This document shows, in pieces, positions 23,588-32,785 of a stretch of DNA of 45,373 bases. The stretch is from assembly GCA_937941455.1 (NCBI GenBank), contig CALDHM010000018.1:1-45373 (forward strand), written 5' to 3'. The notes beneath the pieces are model-generated. The model made no database searches. It was given only the letters and a program-made list of their open reading frames with translations, and was not told the DNA's origin. Both the position numbers and the translations under genes were made by a program. The number at the start of each line of letters is the position of its first letter. Position 1 is the stretch's first letter. This DNA comes from an uncultured Pirellulaceae bacterium. Its GTDB lineage: Bacteria; Planctomycetota; Planctomycetia; Pirellulales; Pirellulaceae.

Positions 23588-25072
23588 TTACTTGCCCGAC
23601 TTGACCGGTCTATCGGTCTCGGCAGGTTCCGCATCCCACCACCATTGCCGGTCCGCCAAGTGGGCCAAGCTCAACTTGCCCCGCAATTCGTCGAGACTGG
23701 CATCATCACGGCTCAACGACTCATTTACGAAGGCTGCGTGCGGTTGCAGACTGACGCCTCCCGCGATCGGTGCGGAAAACGCTCCGTTACGCCTCGCGAT
23801 GTTCACCACAGGTTCGATGTGCGTGGGTGCATTGTACCGCTGAGTCGGGACTTTCGATTCATCATTGAAAACAGCCATGTCCCAACCTGCCTTACTGAAA
23901 AGGTCCGACCGTTGAATGAAGGCCGCGGCGACGGTGAGATCGACGAGGTTGCGCAATTCGCCGAAAAGGGTGTCCTTAGCGGCCAATCGATCGAATTCTT
24001 TTGTGAACGAAAAGCAGAAGTTGCGCGAGGCCTTATTCGACTTTTCTTTCGTTTCGACTTTGCGTCCTGCGGCGTCCAAGCGATCCTCGGCCGGGACGAG
24101 TTCCACCGTATTGGCCAAATCAAGCCGCAACGCGGTTTCGTCGCTGTTGACGAAAACGCCTTGATATTTTGGCTGGAAGAACCAGCGAATTGACGCGTTG
24201 GCGTTGCCGGGGATCATCGGCATTTGGTCGAAGTAATTGTTGATGCGAACAGCGGGAATTTCCAAGCCGAGACCGATCAGCTTCATGCGATAATCGGCCT
24301 CCGTCAGCACCAAGGCGAATCGCGTTTTGTTCGAGACCCCTTTGATCGTGACCTCTTGCGGACCCATGGCCGCGATCAATCCGGCTCGTACCGTGGCATC
24401 ATCCACATTAGTCGTCAGTGCCAACTGGCCCCATTTGGCGAACGCTTGGTTGTAATTGCGAATTCCCTGCTCGGTGGGATCGATCGAGACCGAGATTACT
24501 GGGGTAGGACGTTGTTTCGGTGCGAAGGCTCGCAGCGCAACGACGAGATCCTCGAAGTGCATCGTCGCAGCCCCCGATTCGAGACCAACCACGCGACCAC
24601 GGCCGTTGACATAAAAGCCCTCGGCCGGACCGGCCAGCACGATGTCACTGGCATCAGGCAGATAAAACACGTTCGTGATCCGAGTGAGCCCTGCCAGGTG
24701 ACGAATGTCATCCGACAGCGGTTTGCCAGCCGCATGGGTGGCGGCGACGGCTTCCTCCAACCGTTTAAGCGAGACCATTCGCAGCGATGATGGCCGTTGC
24801 AGGTCTTGATTGAGCGACGCCCGCGCGGCTCGCGCGAGGTCGCGATCGATCTTGCCCGAAAAATCGCGATTCATGTTTGCACGCAGCACACCGGAGGCGT
24901 CGATTTCCACCCCGCCCGTACCGGCACCACCCGCAGCACCACCCGCAGCACCACCGGCGCCCCCTGCTCCACCAGCTCCGCCGGCACCACCCGCTTGGCC
25001 AAATGCAGAGTTATTGGTTGCCGCGATCAGGATGATAAAACTGGCGAGAAAAAGCTTGAAAAAATTCCGCAT
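23588..25072 (-). CDS. Exported DUF1598-like protein, function unknown
   Basis: 494 residues from ATG 25072, where a clean signal peptide begins; an ATG at 25123 is in frame but precedes hydrophilic sequence. After signal cleavage near FGQA comes a Gly/Ala tract of about 25 residues (GGAGGAGGAG type), encoded by a short-period DNA repeat. The body includes NVFYLPDASDIVLAGPAEGF and VNGRGRVVGLESGAATMHFEDLVVALR, which fits the planctomycete DUF1598 family, and a second mixed region to the end. Members are exported; no activity is known to me. The C-terminus ends in charged, disordered-looking sequence. Confidence 0.75.
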   Translation of the reverse strand: MRNFFKLFLASFIILIAATNNSAFGQAGGAGGAGGAGGAGGAAGGAAGGAGTGGVEIDASGVLRANMNRDFSGKIDRDLARAARASLNQDLQRPSSLRMVSLKRLEEAVAATHAAGKPLSDDIRHLAGLTRITNVFYLPDASDIVLAGPAEGFYVNGRGRVVGLESGAATMHFEDLVVALRAFAPKQRPTPVISVSIDPTEQGIRNYNQAFAKWGQLALTTNVDDATVRAGLIAAMGPQEVTIKGVSNKTRFALVLTEADYRMKLIGLGLEIPAVRINNYFDQMPMIPGNANASIRWFFQPKYQGVFVNSDETALRLDLANTVELVPAEDRLDAAGRKVETKEKSNKASRNFCFSFTKEFDRLAAKDTLFGELRNLVDLTVAAAFIQRSDLFSKAGWDMAVFNDESKVPTQRYNAPTHIEPVVNIARRNGAFSAPIAGGVSLQPHAAFVNESLSRDDASLDELRGKLSLAHLADRQWWWDAEPAETDRPVKSGK

Positions 25073-25401
25073 CGAATTGCCTTTTACAACGATGATCTGT
25101 GCTGACATGTCAGATTCTCTCAAAAAGTTCGCCGTCTTGCCCCGAATCGGCGAAAGTCGCCAGCGAAATCAAAGAAATGCCGGCGCCTTCCTTAAATAGT
25201 AGTTAACGGGTACCGAATATTCAATCATTTCGGAGCATCTGGCGTGACAAGGGCCCTGCCGTGGGTACGCTACTAAGCTAAATCGTGGGACTCGATCCAG
25301 GGCCAAATAACGAGAGAACCTCGCGTGTTTTTCCGCATATTCGACGTTTCGCCTGCAAATTCCCTACAAACGGACGGCCTTCGAAGGCGAGCCTGTTTGA
25401 T
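25073..25401. other. Intergenic gap, nothing recognised
   Basis: This stretch holds the upstream region of the DUF1598-like gene and the downstream side of the lipoprotein gene. Frames present are shadows. No repeat, hairpin or promoter pair stands out. Confidence 0.4.
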
Positions 25402-26325
25402 TCAGCGGTTGGGCCGCCACTTGGATCGATTTTCAGGCAGAGCTGTCGATCGCGCTGGGGCCAACGCGGGATCAAGCTCAGAAAAATCGTCCTCTGCCGA
25501 TAAACGCGACAGGATCGAACTTGACCCCTCCGAGACATCGCCGCCGGTTGAGATACGAGCGAAAACAAGATTCGCCGAATTCCGCAGTGGAGCATCCCAG
25601 TTGACATCCAATTCGATATAGCGGCGCGCGCGGTCGTAATTGAGGCGGCCCAGTTGGTCGGCGTCAAATCGCCAATACCCGATCCGCTGCTGACCGTTGG
25701 GCAAGTTAGGGTCCAATAAACTGACCTGGACCAAGTCGACCGCCCCCAAATCAACGCAAGGAATTTTGACGATCATGCCGTCATCAATACCGTCGTTATT
25801 TTGATCACGCGGCGTGGCCTCGATCGTCAAGTCGAAATTGACTTTTGGTACAGAGGGGGGCGCAGAAATAGCGGACTGGATGTTTGGATTGCTGCGACGC
25901 CGATTTCCATTTCCGACGTTGTTGTCCCCGTTGCCATTGCGTGGGGGCGGCTGGGGGTCTTCGATAAACAGATCGAGTTCCTCGGGCGGCGAGCGTTTGG
26001 CTGGCGGCGTTTGTGGCGTCGTGGGTGACGTGCTGGGGGGGGGCGTCGTGGAGGGAGTGTAGTCAGGCGCGACAGCCGGGGCTTCAATCGACACGTCCTC
26101 GGCGAAGGTTTCTCCGTCGGCCGCGCATCGACTGCGAAGCGCAGCGTAGCGGTCCTCGAGGGCGATCAACTCGGCCTTGAGGAGCGCGATTTCACGCCGC
26201 GCTCGCGGGTCGGTTTGGCAGCCTAAAGCACCCAGCAACAGGCACAGCGGCACGACAGCCCCATGAAAGCGGCGAATGTTCCAGCTCCGGCGAGGCAGCG
26301 GAAAATTTGGTTTCGAGTGAACCAT
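25402..26325 (-). CDS. Lipoprotein with Pro/Thr-rich linker, function unknown
   Basis: 307 residues. The signal peptide ends in a clear lipobox LGALGC (Cys36). A short helical, coiled-coil-like stretch follows (about 42-68, RREIALLKAELIALEDRYAAL), then a low-complexity Pro/Thr/Ser and Asn/Gly-rich linker (about 85-165). A beta-rich domain comes next, with a DQNNDGIDDG sequence that resembles a calcium-binding Asp-rich loop. The coiled coil near the membrane plus a long linker suggests a surface or periplasmic spacer protein; this is inference. No family was recognised. Confidence 0.65.
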   Translation of the reverse strand: MVHSKPNFPLPRRSWNIRRFHGAVVPLCLLLGALGCQTDPRARREIALLKAELIALEDRYAALRSRCAADGETFAEDVSIEAPAVAPDYTPSTTPPPSTSPTTPQTPPAKRSPPEELDLFIEDPQPPPRNGNGDNNVGNGNRRRSNPNIQSAISAPPSVPKVNFDLTIEATPRDQNNDGIDDGMIVKIPCVDLGAVDLVQVSLLDPNLPNGQQRIGYWRFDADQLGRLNYDRARRYIELDVNWDAPLRNSANLVFARISTGGDVSEGSSSILSRLSAEDDFSELDPALAPARSTALPENRSKWRPNR

Positions 26326-26533
26326 TTTCGGTGGACCACGACGACATTTTTGCTCATCTTGACGTTACCCCCCGGTCTCGCGAGAGCTTGTCTAATAAAT
26401 CCGCATTTCCCGCAATGCCAAGTTGGCCCGCTAGCGGCCGAATGCCTGCTGGCCTTGATGCTGGCGGTAGCGAACACGTCAGGTGAAAGGTTCGCGGCAA
26501 ATCATGGCTCGGCGAAAATTCGAATGAAAACTA

Positions 26534-26635
26534 GGCTTTGTCGGAAAACGATGAGCTGGAACGCGTTGGCGCACGCTTTTCACGCAAACCGCAGGCGAGC
26601 TCACCGTAGCTGACAAATTTTTTTGGCACAAAGCC
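26534..26635. mobile_element. 102-bp element with terminal inverted repeats (copy C, diverged)
   Basis: Starts GGCTTTGTCGG and ends GGCACAAAGCC, so the outer eight or so bases are inverted. Interior matches to copy B include CGATNAG, ACGCGTT and AACCGC, then it diverges. It lies 24 bases past the comB stop. The gap 26326-26659 contains no other feature I can support. Confidence 0.65.
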
Positions 26636-26659
26636 TTGCCCGTCGACGCGCCGACTTGG

Positions 26660-27400
26660 TCACGTCACGTCCCAAGAGGCGACGTTAAAACGCGCGAGCC
26701 TCGGAATGCGGTCGATGTCAGCGCAAAAGGCAATGTCGTCGTGGTAGCCGAGCCGCAGCAAGTTCCTGCCGCCAGCCCCTTTTCCCAATTCTGCGGCCAA
26801 CGCGGTCGCTCTGCCCCCTGTGGCCTCGACAAAACTGCGCCAATAGCCGATCGCAATGGCCGTTTGATCGCAAATCTGCCAGCCGTCGGAAATTTCAAGC
26901 AATCGCGCTGCTAACGCTCCAGCGAATAAAACATCCTCGCTCGTGATCCGCCGATTGGTTCCCGAGCAGACAACGGTTACTTCCTGCTCGTTTGCCAAGC
27001 TCTGTGCGACCGTCGACAGATTGATAAAAGCGCCGATCAGGATTTGCCGTGCCGCCTGGCAATGGGCCAGGGCTCGGGTGCCATTGGTCGTACACAAAAC
27101 CAGAGTTTTTCCGGCAATCACTTCCGGCGTAAACTCGCGGGGTGAATTGCCATAATGGAAGCCCTCGATGATCACCCCCCCCCGCTCTCCGCCCAGGACG
27201 CAGTCTGCCCCCAGAGCCGTTTTGTGAGCGACGGCTTCGGGGATTTCGACAGCCGGAATCACGCGCGTGGCGCCGTTTTCGAGTGCGGTAATGATGGTCG
27301 AGGTGGCCCGCAGCACGTCGGTGACGACGACCACTCGATCGGTCAAGTTGTCGCTGGTGGCCAAATCGGGCAAGAATAATGTGCTGAAACGGCGCGACAT
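26660..27400 (-). CDS. comB: 2-phosphosulfolactate phosphatase family protein
   Basis: 246 residues, the usual length. Family landmarks are VVVVTDVLRATSTIITALENGA near the N-terminus, GERGGVIIEGFHYGNSP, VLCTTNGTRAL and VTVVCSGTNRRITSEDVLFAGAL. The archetype ComB is a Mg2+-dependent phosphatase in methanogen coenzyme M synthesis; bacterial members have other or unknown substrates, so the name reflects family rather than role. It is divergent from the menaquinone run (130 bases to ubiE), and copy C of the palindromic element follows its stop. Confidence 0.88.
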   Translation of the reverse strand: MSRRFSTLFLPDLATSDNLTDRVVVVTDVLRATSTIITALENGATRVIPAVEIPEAVAHKTALGADCVLGGERGGVIIEGFHYGNSPREFTPEVIAGKTLVLCTTNGTRALAHCQAARQILIGAFINLSTVAQSLANEQEVTVVCSGTNRRITSEDVLFAGALAARLLEISDGWQICDQTAIAIGYWRSFVEATGGRATALAAELGKGAGGRNLLRLGYHDDIAFCADIDRIPRLARFNVASWDVT

Positions 27401-27529
27401 GGTGAGGTTTGGTGATGATTCTATTTTTGACGCAGCCTAGCCAGCCTCTACACTTGCTTCGCGTTAATGTATCTTGACGAAGGCGGTCCTTTCAACAGGG
27501 GAGCGCGGGGTTCGTTTTAGGTGAGTTGC

Positions 27530-28237
27530 ATGACGGTCGATAAATCCGGCGAGCGCGTCCGACAAATGTTTGGCGAGATCGCTCCTCATTACGATCGGAT
27601 GAATCGCGTCCTGTCGCTAAACACCGATGTCTACTGGCGTTGGCGGACCACGCGAATCGTCCGACCCAATCGTCAAGATCCCATTCTCGACTGTTGCAGC
27701 GGCACCGGGGATCTCGCCTTTGCATGGGAGCGAGCTGCCGGCTATGCCGTCCCCGTCATTGCCGCCGACTTTTGTCCCGAAATGTTGGAACTCGGGATGA
27801 AAAAACGGGAACGGGGCACTCGCAGCCGCGTGCAGTTCATCACCGCGGACACTCAGCAACTACCTTTCGATTCCGACCAATTCCAAATCGTATCGGCTGC
27901 TTTCGGCTTGCGAAACGTTGCCGAAACGGACCGCGGGTTGGCCGAGATGACGCGCGTTTGCAAGCCTGGCGGAAAAGTCGTCATCCTCGAATTTTCGACG
28001 CCGCGCCGCCAACCGATCAAGGCGTGTTATCAGTGGTACTTCCGCAACGTTCTACCGCGGATCGGCCAGACGTTTGCCCGCAATCGCTTCGACGCCTATC
28101 AGTATCTCCCCGACAGCGTCGCGGACTTTCCAGCTTATGAGGCTTTGACAGAACGGATGGTCGCGGCCGGTTTGCAATCAGCGAGGTTCTATCCATTGAC
28201 GTTTGGTATCGCGACTCTGTATGTGGGTGAAAAATGA
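27530..28237 (+). CDS. ubiE: Demethylmenaquinone methyltransferase (UbiE/MenG)
   Basis: 235 residues from ATG 27530 with AGGTGAG five bases upstream (an in-frame GTG lies at 27521). Family motifs: VRQMFGEIAPHYDRMNRVLSL at the N-terminus, the SAM-binding ILDCCSGTGDLAF, and CKPGGKVVILEFSTPR. It methylates demethylmenaquinone to menaquinone, the last step of the pathway, at the membrane. The stop overlaps the ubiX start as ATGA. As mqnE is nearby and ubiquinone is not expected in this group, the menaquinone role is favoured. Confidence 0.94.
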   Translation: MTVDKSGERVRQMFGEIAPHYDRMNRVLSLNTDVYWRWRTTRIVRPNRQDPILDCCSGTGDLAFAWERAAGYAVPVIAADFCPEMLELGMKKRERGTRSRVQFITADTQQLPFDSDQFQIVSAAFGLRNVAETDRGLAEMTRVCKPGGKVVILEFSTPRRQPIKACYQWYFRNVLPRIGQTFARNRFDAYQYLPDSVADFPAYEALTERMVAAGLQSARFYPLTFGIATLYVGEK

Positions 28238-28854
28238 GTCTGCCATTAGTGCTGGGGATTACGGGAGCCAGCGGCGTGATCTATGGGCGGCGTTTGCTCG
28301 AAGTGTTGTTGCAGCAAGGGCACACCGTTCATCTGTCGATCAGCGAGTCGGGCCAACAAGTGCTCCACCACGAATTGGGCTTGGCCATCGATCTGAAGCG
28401 CTTTGAACTGGACGATCTGCTGCCCGGCGGCTCGCAGTTGCCCGGGCGAGTGGTTTACCACTACTACAAAGATTTCATGACGCCGATCGCCAGCGGTTCG
28501 TTCCGGACCCGAGCCATGGTCGTTTGTCCCTGCAGCGGCAGTACCTTGAGCGGGATCGCCACCGCGAGCAGCGGGAATTTGATCCAGCGGGCGGCTGATG
28601 TTCATCTGAAAGAGCGGCGTCCATTGATTTTGGTCCCGCGGGAAACTCCGCTCTCGCTCATTCAACTCGACAATCTGCGGACGGTCGCTGCCGCGGGGGG
28701 GACGATCCTGCCAGCAGCACCTGGCTTTTATCATGGGGCGGAGCGAATCGAACAACTCGTCGATTTTATCGTCGCGCGAATTTTGGATCATTTGGCGATC
28801 GAACACCGTCTGATGAGGCGGTGGGTTGGGGGAGCGGATGAAACAGATTTGTGA
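28234..28854 (+). CDS. ubiX: Flavin prenyltransferase, UbiX/Pad1 type
   Basis: 206 residues. The opening LVLGITGASGVIYGRRLLEVL, then FRTRAMVVCPCSGSTLSGIATASSGNLIQRAADVHLKERRPLILVPRETPLS is diagnostic. It prenylates FMN to the cofactor used by UbiD decarboxylases. In futalosine menaquinone synthesis a UbiX/UbiD pair (MqnM/MqnL) decarboxylates the dihydroxynaphthoate ring; the UbiD partner is not in this window. Start and stop overlap the neighbouring genes by 4 and 17 bases, so it is mid-operon. Confidence 0.95.
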   Translation: MSLPLVLGITGASGVIYGRRLLEVLLQQGHTVHLSISESGQQVLHHELGLAIDLKRFELDDLLPGGSQLPGRVVYHYYKDFMTPIASGSFRTRAMVVCPCSGSTLSGIATASSGNLIQRAADVHLKERRPLILVPRETPLSLIQLDNLRTVAAAGGTILPAAPGFYHGAERIEQLVDFIVARILDHLAIEHRLMRRWVGGADETDL

Positions 28855-29755
28855 ATTTTTGTCGATGATCCGCTTCAGTCATACGCTGTTCGCACTGCCG
28901 TTCGCCCTGCTGGCGGCATTGATGGCCTGGGTCGCTCCGGCGAGTACCGCGATGGAGTTTAGCTGGCGGCATTTGCTGGGTATTTTGCTGGCGATGGTCG
29001 GGGCACGCAGTGCCGCGATGGCGTTCAATCGCATCGCCGACCGGGAGATCGACGCAGCGAATCCGCGGACGGCCGGCCGACATTTGCCGGCTGGCCGATT
29101 GTCGGTGGGGAGTGTTTGGGTGTTCACGTTGATTTCCATCGCCATCTATCTGATGGGGGCCGCGTTGTTTTGGCCGAATTACTTGCCGGTTGTGTTCGCA
29201 TTGCCGGTTTTGGCGGTCCTGCTCGCCTACAGTTACATGAAACGCATTACGGCGCTCTCGCATTTTTGGTTGGGTCTTTCGTTGATGTTGGCTCCGGTGT
29301 GCGCGTGGATTGCGATTCGAGGACTGGAGGTGGTGGCCGATCCGCGCGATTTGCTCCCGGCCACCATTTTGGGGTTGGCGGTTCTGTTTTGGGTAGCCGG
29401 ATTCGATATCATTTATGCCTGTCAAGATTATGAATTTGATCGGCAGGCGGGATTGAGAAGCGTCCCGGTCTGGCTGGGGATTCCCGGGGCATTGCGGTTG
29501 GCCGCCTTGTGCCATGCGATCATGCTCGCGTTTTTGGTGGCCCTGCCCTTCAGTCACCAGTGGGGCGGGCCGCCGCTGCATTTTTCTTGGCTGTATTTTG
29601 CTGGCGTCTTGGGGATTGCCGGGCTGCTGATTTACGAACACTGGTTGGTCAAGCCGACAGACTTGAGCCGAGTCAACCAAGCTTTTTTTAATGTCAATGC
29701 CGTCGTGAGCGTTGGTCTGTTATTCATTGCAGGACTTGATTTGATGAAATCATAA
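28838..29755 (+). CDS. ubiA: UbiA-family prenyltransferase (probable menaquinone MqnP)
   Basis: 305 residues from ATG 28838, with GGGGGAG five bases upstream; the start lies inside the ubiX end. About eight membrane segments. The two Asp-rich motifs are present: NRIADREIDAANPRTAGRHL and YACQDYEFDRQAGLRSVPV, which bind the prenyl diphosphate through Mg2+. It attaches the polyprenyl tail to the aromatic ring. The first motif is in its 4-hydroxybenzoate-transferase-like form, but the mqnE neighbour points to the naphthoate substrate of the futalosine route. Confidence 0.93.
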   Translation: MKQICEFLSMIRFSHTLFALPFALLAALMAWVAPASTAMEFSWRHLLGILLAMVGARSAAMAFNRIADREIDAANPRTAGRHLPAGRLSVGSVWVFTLISIAIYLMGAALFWPNYLPVVFALPVLAVLLAYSYMKRITALSHFWLGLSLMLAPVCAWIAIRGLEVVADPRDLLPATILGLAVLFWVAGFDIIYACQDYEFDRQAGLRSVPVWLGIPGALRLAALCHAIMLAFLVALPFSHQWGGPPLHFSWLYFAGVLGIAGLLIYEHWLVKPTDLSRVNQAFFNVNAVVSVGLLFIAGLDLMKS

Positions 29756-29816
29756 GGCAAGCGGCGAGTCTGCCTCGCGGCCACGCGCTGCAACCTGATT
29801 GCGAAAGGTAAGAATC

Positions 29817-30965
29817 ATGATTCATTCTGTAGCACCGATTTTGAAATCCATCCGCGACAAAGTCGAAGCGGGCGAACGTCTGACCATGGACGATGGGATC
29901 GCCATGTACGATCCGCGAGTTCCCCTGAATGACTTGGGCGTGTTAGCGAACTACGTCCGCGAGAGGATCAATGGAAACGCTGGCTACTACAACATAAATA
30001 CGCATTTGAACGCGACCAATGTTTGCGTTTATCGCTGCGTGTTCTGCGCGTTCCGCTCCGATCTGCGCAGCCTTAAGGGTTACGTGATGAGTGACGAGCA
30101 GATTCTTGAACGCGGCCGCGAAGCGGTCGAGAATGGCTGCACCGAAATGCATATCGTCGGCGGCCTGCATCACCAAAAAAAGTTCGACTGGTACAAAAAT
30201 ATTTTGCGAATTTTGCACGACGCCTATCCCACGCTCCATCTCAAAGGCTGGACGGCCGTTGAAATCAATTGGTTCGAGTTTTTGACGAAGCAGTCGACCG
30301 AGTGGGTGCTGCGAGAGCTGATGGAGGCCGGCCTAGGGAGCTTGCCCGGAGGCGGGGCAGAGATTTTCCATCCCCAAGTCCGCGATAAAATCTGTGAGCA
30401 CAAGGCCGATGGTACAAATTGGATCAACATTCATCGCACGGCGCACCGGTTGGGACTAAAAAGCAACTGCACGATGCTGTACGGACACATCGAAGAACCG
30501 TTCCATCGCATCGATCATTTAATTCGATTAAGAGACTTGCAGGACGAAACCGGCGGCTTTCAAACGTTCATTCCCCTGGCATTCCATCCGGACAACACCG
30601 GACTCTCGCATCTGCCGAAGCCCAGCGCGGCGTTGGACTTGCGGACGATCGCCATCAGCCGCTTGATGCTCGACAACATTCCCCATATCAAGGCCTACTG
30701 GGTCATGCTGGGAATCGGCACCGCGCAAACTGCCTTGGCGTACGGCGCTGACGATATCGATGGAACGGTGCGGCATGAATTGATCTATCACGATGCAGGG
30801 GCGACGACGCCCGAATACCTTTCGGTGGAACGCATCGAACAACTGATCCGCGAGGCCGGACGTGAACCGATCGAGCGGGACACCTTGTACCGACGAGTCA
30901 TCCGCGATCCTGCCAATCCCGCCGCGTGGACGGTCGGTGAGGCGATCGGCGCGGCGGTCTCGTAG
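29817..30965 (+). CDS. mqnE: Aminofutalosine synthase, radical SAM
   Basis: 382 residues from ATG 29817 with GAAAGG about nine bases upstream (a TTG at 29799 is in frame). The radical-SAM cluster motif is Cys70-X3-Cys74-X2-Cys77 (CVYRCVFC). TEMHIVGGLHHQKKFDWY and GGGAEIF are typical of the MqnE/MqnC family. The enzyme joins the chorismate-derived enolpyruvate benzoate to SAM to form 6-amino-6-deoxyfutalosine, an early step of the futalosine pathway. It closes the run ubiE - ubiX - ubiA - mqnE; the gap from ubiA is 61 bases. It is MqnE rather than MqnC judged by the neighbouring sequence and length, with modest certainty on that split. Confidence 0.9.
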   Translation: MIHSVAPILKSIRDKVEAGERLTMDDGIAMYDPRVPLNDLGVLANYVRERINGNAGYYNINTHLNATNVCVYRCVFCAFRSDLRSLKGYVMSDEQILERGREAVENGCTEMHIVGGLHHQKKFDWYKNILRILHDAYPTLHLKGWTAVEINWFEFLTKQSTEWVLRELMEAGLGSLPGGGAEIFHPQVRDKICEHKADGTNWINIHRTAHRLGLKSNCTMLYGHIEEPFHRIDHLIRLRDLQDETGGFQTFIPLAFHPDNTGLSHLPKPSAALDLRTIAISRLMLDNIPHIKAYWVMLGIGTAQTALAYGADDIDGTVRHELIYHDAGATTPEYLSVERIEQLIREAGREPIERDTLYRRVIRDPANPAAWTVGEAIGAAVS

Positions 30966-31164
30966 CGAAATCAGGCCCCGATTGATTGGGATTTTTCTTC
31001 GCGGCGCGCTGTCGTGCCGTAGTGCGGCTGCCTCTTGTTGCTAGCGGCCGATTCATTGATTGAACTTGGGTTGCTCCGGCCCTTTTGCTAACTTCGCGCC
31101 ACGACCATGGCGACCGTCTGTCGATGGCGCGGTCGTGGGGAGTTCGCGGAATAAGGGTAGGAAA

Positions 31165-32619
31165 ATGGTGAGACGATTCGGCGGTTTGGGTTCGTGCGGG
31201 GTCGTATCTATCGGCTTGGCGATGATCGGTTTATTGTGCTCGGGCTGTGGTTCGCAGGAGTCGCCTACCGTGGCCAGTCGCGGGGGCAGCGACACTTCGA
31301 AGTCAATCGCCGATGCTACCGCAGCGAATACCAAATCGACCGGAGAGCCAGACTCTGCCGGCTCGTTCCAGAAGTCCGCGGGAGAACAAAACCGGGAACG
31401 TTTTCGAGAATTGGCCGAGGTAAGCCGCCTGGCGAGCGAATGCCAGCAGCGATTCGAATTCACCGAGTCGATGAAGCATTGGCAGCGGGTTGTCGAAATC
31501 TTGACGGAACTGCACGGGGCAGAATCGTGGCAAACGCGCAACGCTGTGGAGTTTCAAAGGATTTGCCAATGGCAATCTCGTTTCAACCAGCCGCAGCGGG
31601 AACAATTGCTTCGCTTGCTGCAACTCCAAGAAGGAATCGCGCAAAACCTGCAGCAGAATCGAATCGCCGAGGCGCTGGCGATGTCGCGCGAGGCCACGCA
31701 ATTGGCCACACAACTGTACGCCGAGCAACCGTTCTTCCTTGCGAAGCAAATGCTGCAACTCGGACGTTGCGAACATCTGAATGGGAATTTTGCAGTGGCT
31801 TTCGGCCATTATCAGGAATCGCTGCGGTTGCTTACCGAGCATTTCGGAGAGCGGCATCCCGATGTCGAGGCCCTCTACGGTTATCTCGGCGAGACTGCCT
31901 TGGCGCAGCGCGAGAATCTATTGGCGATCGACTACTACAAGGCTGCGGGGCGTTTGGCTGAGGAATTATGGGGCAAGTCCAGTTTGGAGGTCGCGCTGCG
32001 TGCCAACGAGCTGGGCGTTGCGTTTCATCGGCTGCGGGATTTTCCGACCGCTACGAAATTACACCGAACCGCCGAGTCGATTCGCCGAGAAAAGCTCGGG
32101 CCGGATCATCCACTGGTGGGCCACAGTCTATACAACCTGGCTGTGATTTACTTGGACACGAGCCGCCTCGACTTGGCCGAACAATGCTTGGGCCAAGCGC
32201 TTGAAATCTTCCGCAAGCAGTACCCGCAAGGGCACCCGGTCGCTTGGGAGATCCAACACAAACTCGCAACCACTTGGATGCTGCAAGGGAAGGTGGGGCA
32301 AGCAGAAACCGCCTTGAAGGAACTCGTCGACCTTGGGAATCGCCACACGATTGCGCGCGACCAACTGCTCCTCTGGCGATATCGGTTGGCGATTGCTTGC
32401 GCGAAGCAGCAAAAGTATGATGCCGCCGAATCGATCCTGGTCGAGGTCCTCGCCGAGCAAGAACGGTCCCTCGGGGCGGTTCATGAAGATACGGTTCGCA
32501 CGCGGAATGCCTTGGCGACTCTGTATGCTCAAACCAATCGCCGAGACTTGGCCGATCAGTTGGGCAATCAAGTCATTCCGGCCGGTTATCGCGAATCAAC
32601 CGGTGAGTTCAAACGTTGA
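31165..32619 (+). CDS. TPR-repeat lipoprotein, function unknown
   Basis: 484 residues from ATG 31165 (AGGGTAGG just upstream; the frame is open from 31060 but that part lacks a signal). Signal peptide and lipobox-like LLCSGC (Cys28), then a low-complexity linker to about 75. From about 80 to 465 a run of helical pairs with kinesin-light-chain-type TPR features (HPDVEALYGYLGETALAQ, DHPLVGHSLYNLAVIYLDT, TVRTRNALATLYAQ). Such solenoids bind protein partners. Nothing catalytic is visible. It precedes a C25 peptidase by 166 bases. Confidence 0.82.
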   Translation: MVRRFGGLGSCGVVSIGLAMIGLLCSGCGSQESPTVASRGGSDTSKSIADATAANTKSTGEPDSAGSFQKSAGEQNRERFRELAEVSRLASECQQRFEFTESMKHWQRVVEILTELHGAESWQTRNAVEFQRICQWQSRFNQPQREQLLRLLQLQEGIAQNLQQNRIAEALAMSREATQLATQLYAEQPFFLAKQMLQLGRCEHLNGNFAVAFGHYQESLRLLTEHFGERHPDVEALYGYLGETALAQRENLLAIDYYKAAGRLAEELWGKSSLEVALRANELGVAFHRLRDFPTATKLHRTAESIRREKLGPDHPLVGHSLYNLAVIYLDTSRLDLAEQCLGQALEIFRKQYPQGHPVAWEIQHKLATTWMLQGKVGQAETALKELVDLGNRHTIARDQLLLWRYRLAIACAKQQKYDAAESILVEVLAEQERSLGAVHEDTVRTRNALATLYAQTNRRDLADQLGNQVIPAGYRESTGEFKR

Positions 32620-32785
32620 CGGTCAGCTCGCAAGATAACCGAAATTTCGCAGCGGACGGCAGACTCAACCGAAGGGAGTGCCTAGAATAAGTGGAGCGGT
32701 GACGGACACGGCAACGCGATTGGTTTGCGCCGAGTGACTCTGCGACTGCAGCATGTAGCGAATCCGAACAACGGAAATCAACAAC

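Noticed and set aside
28766-29680. 304-codon minus-strand frame
   Set aside because: Antisense to ubiA, which has intact Asp-rich motifs; the frame is rich in Gln, Arg and Pro, as expected of a shadow.
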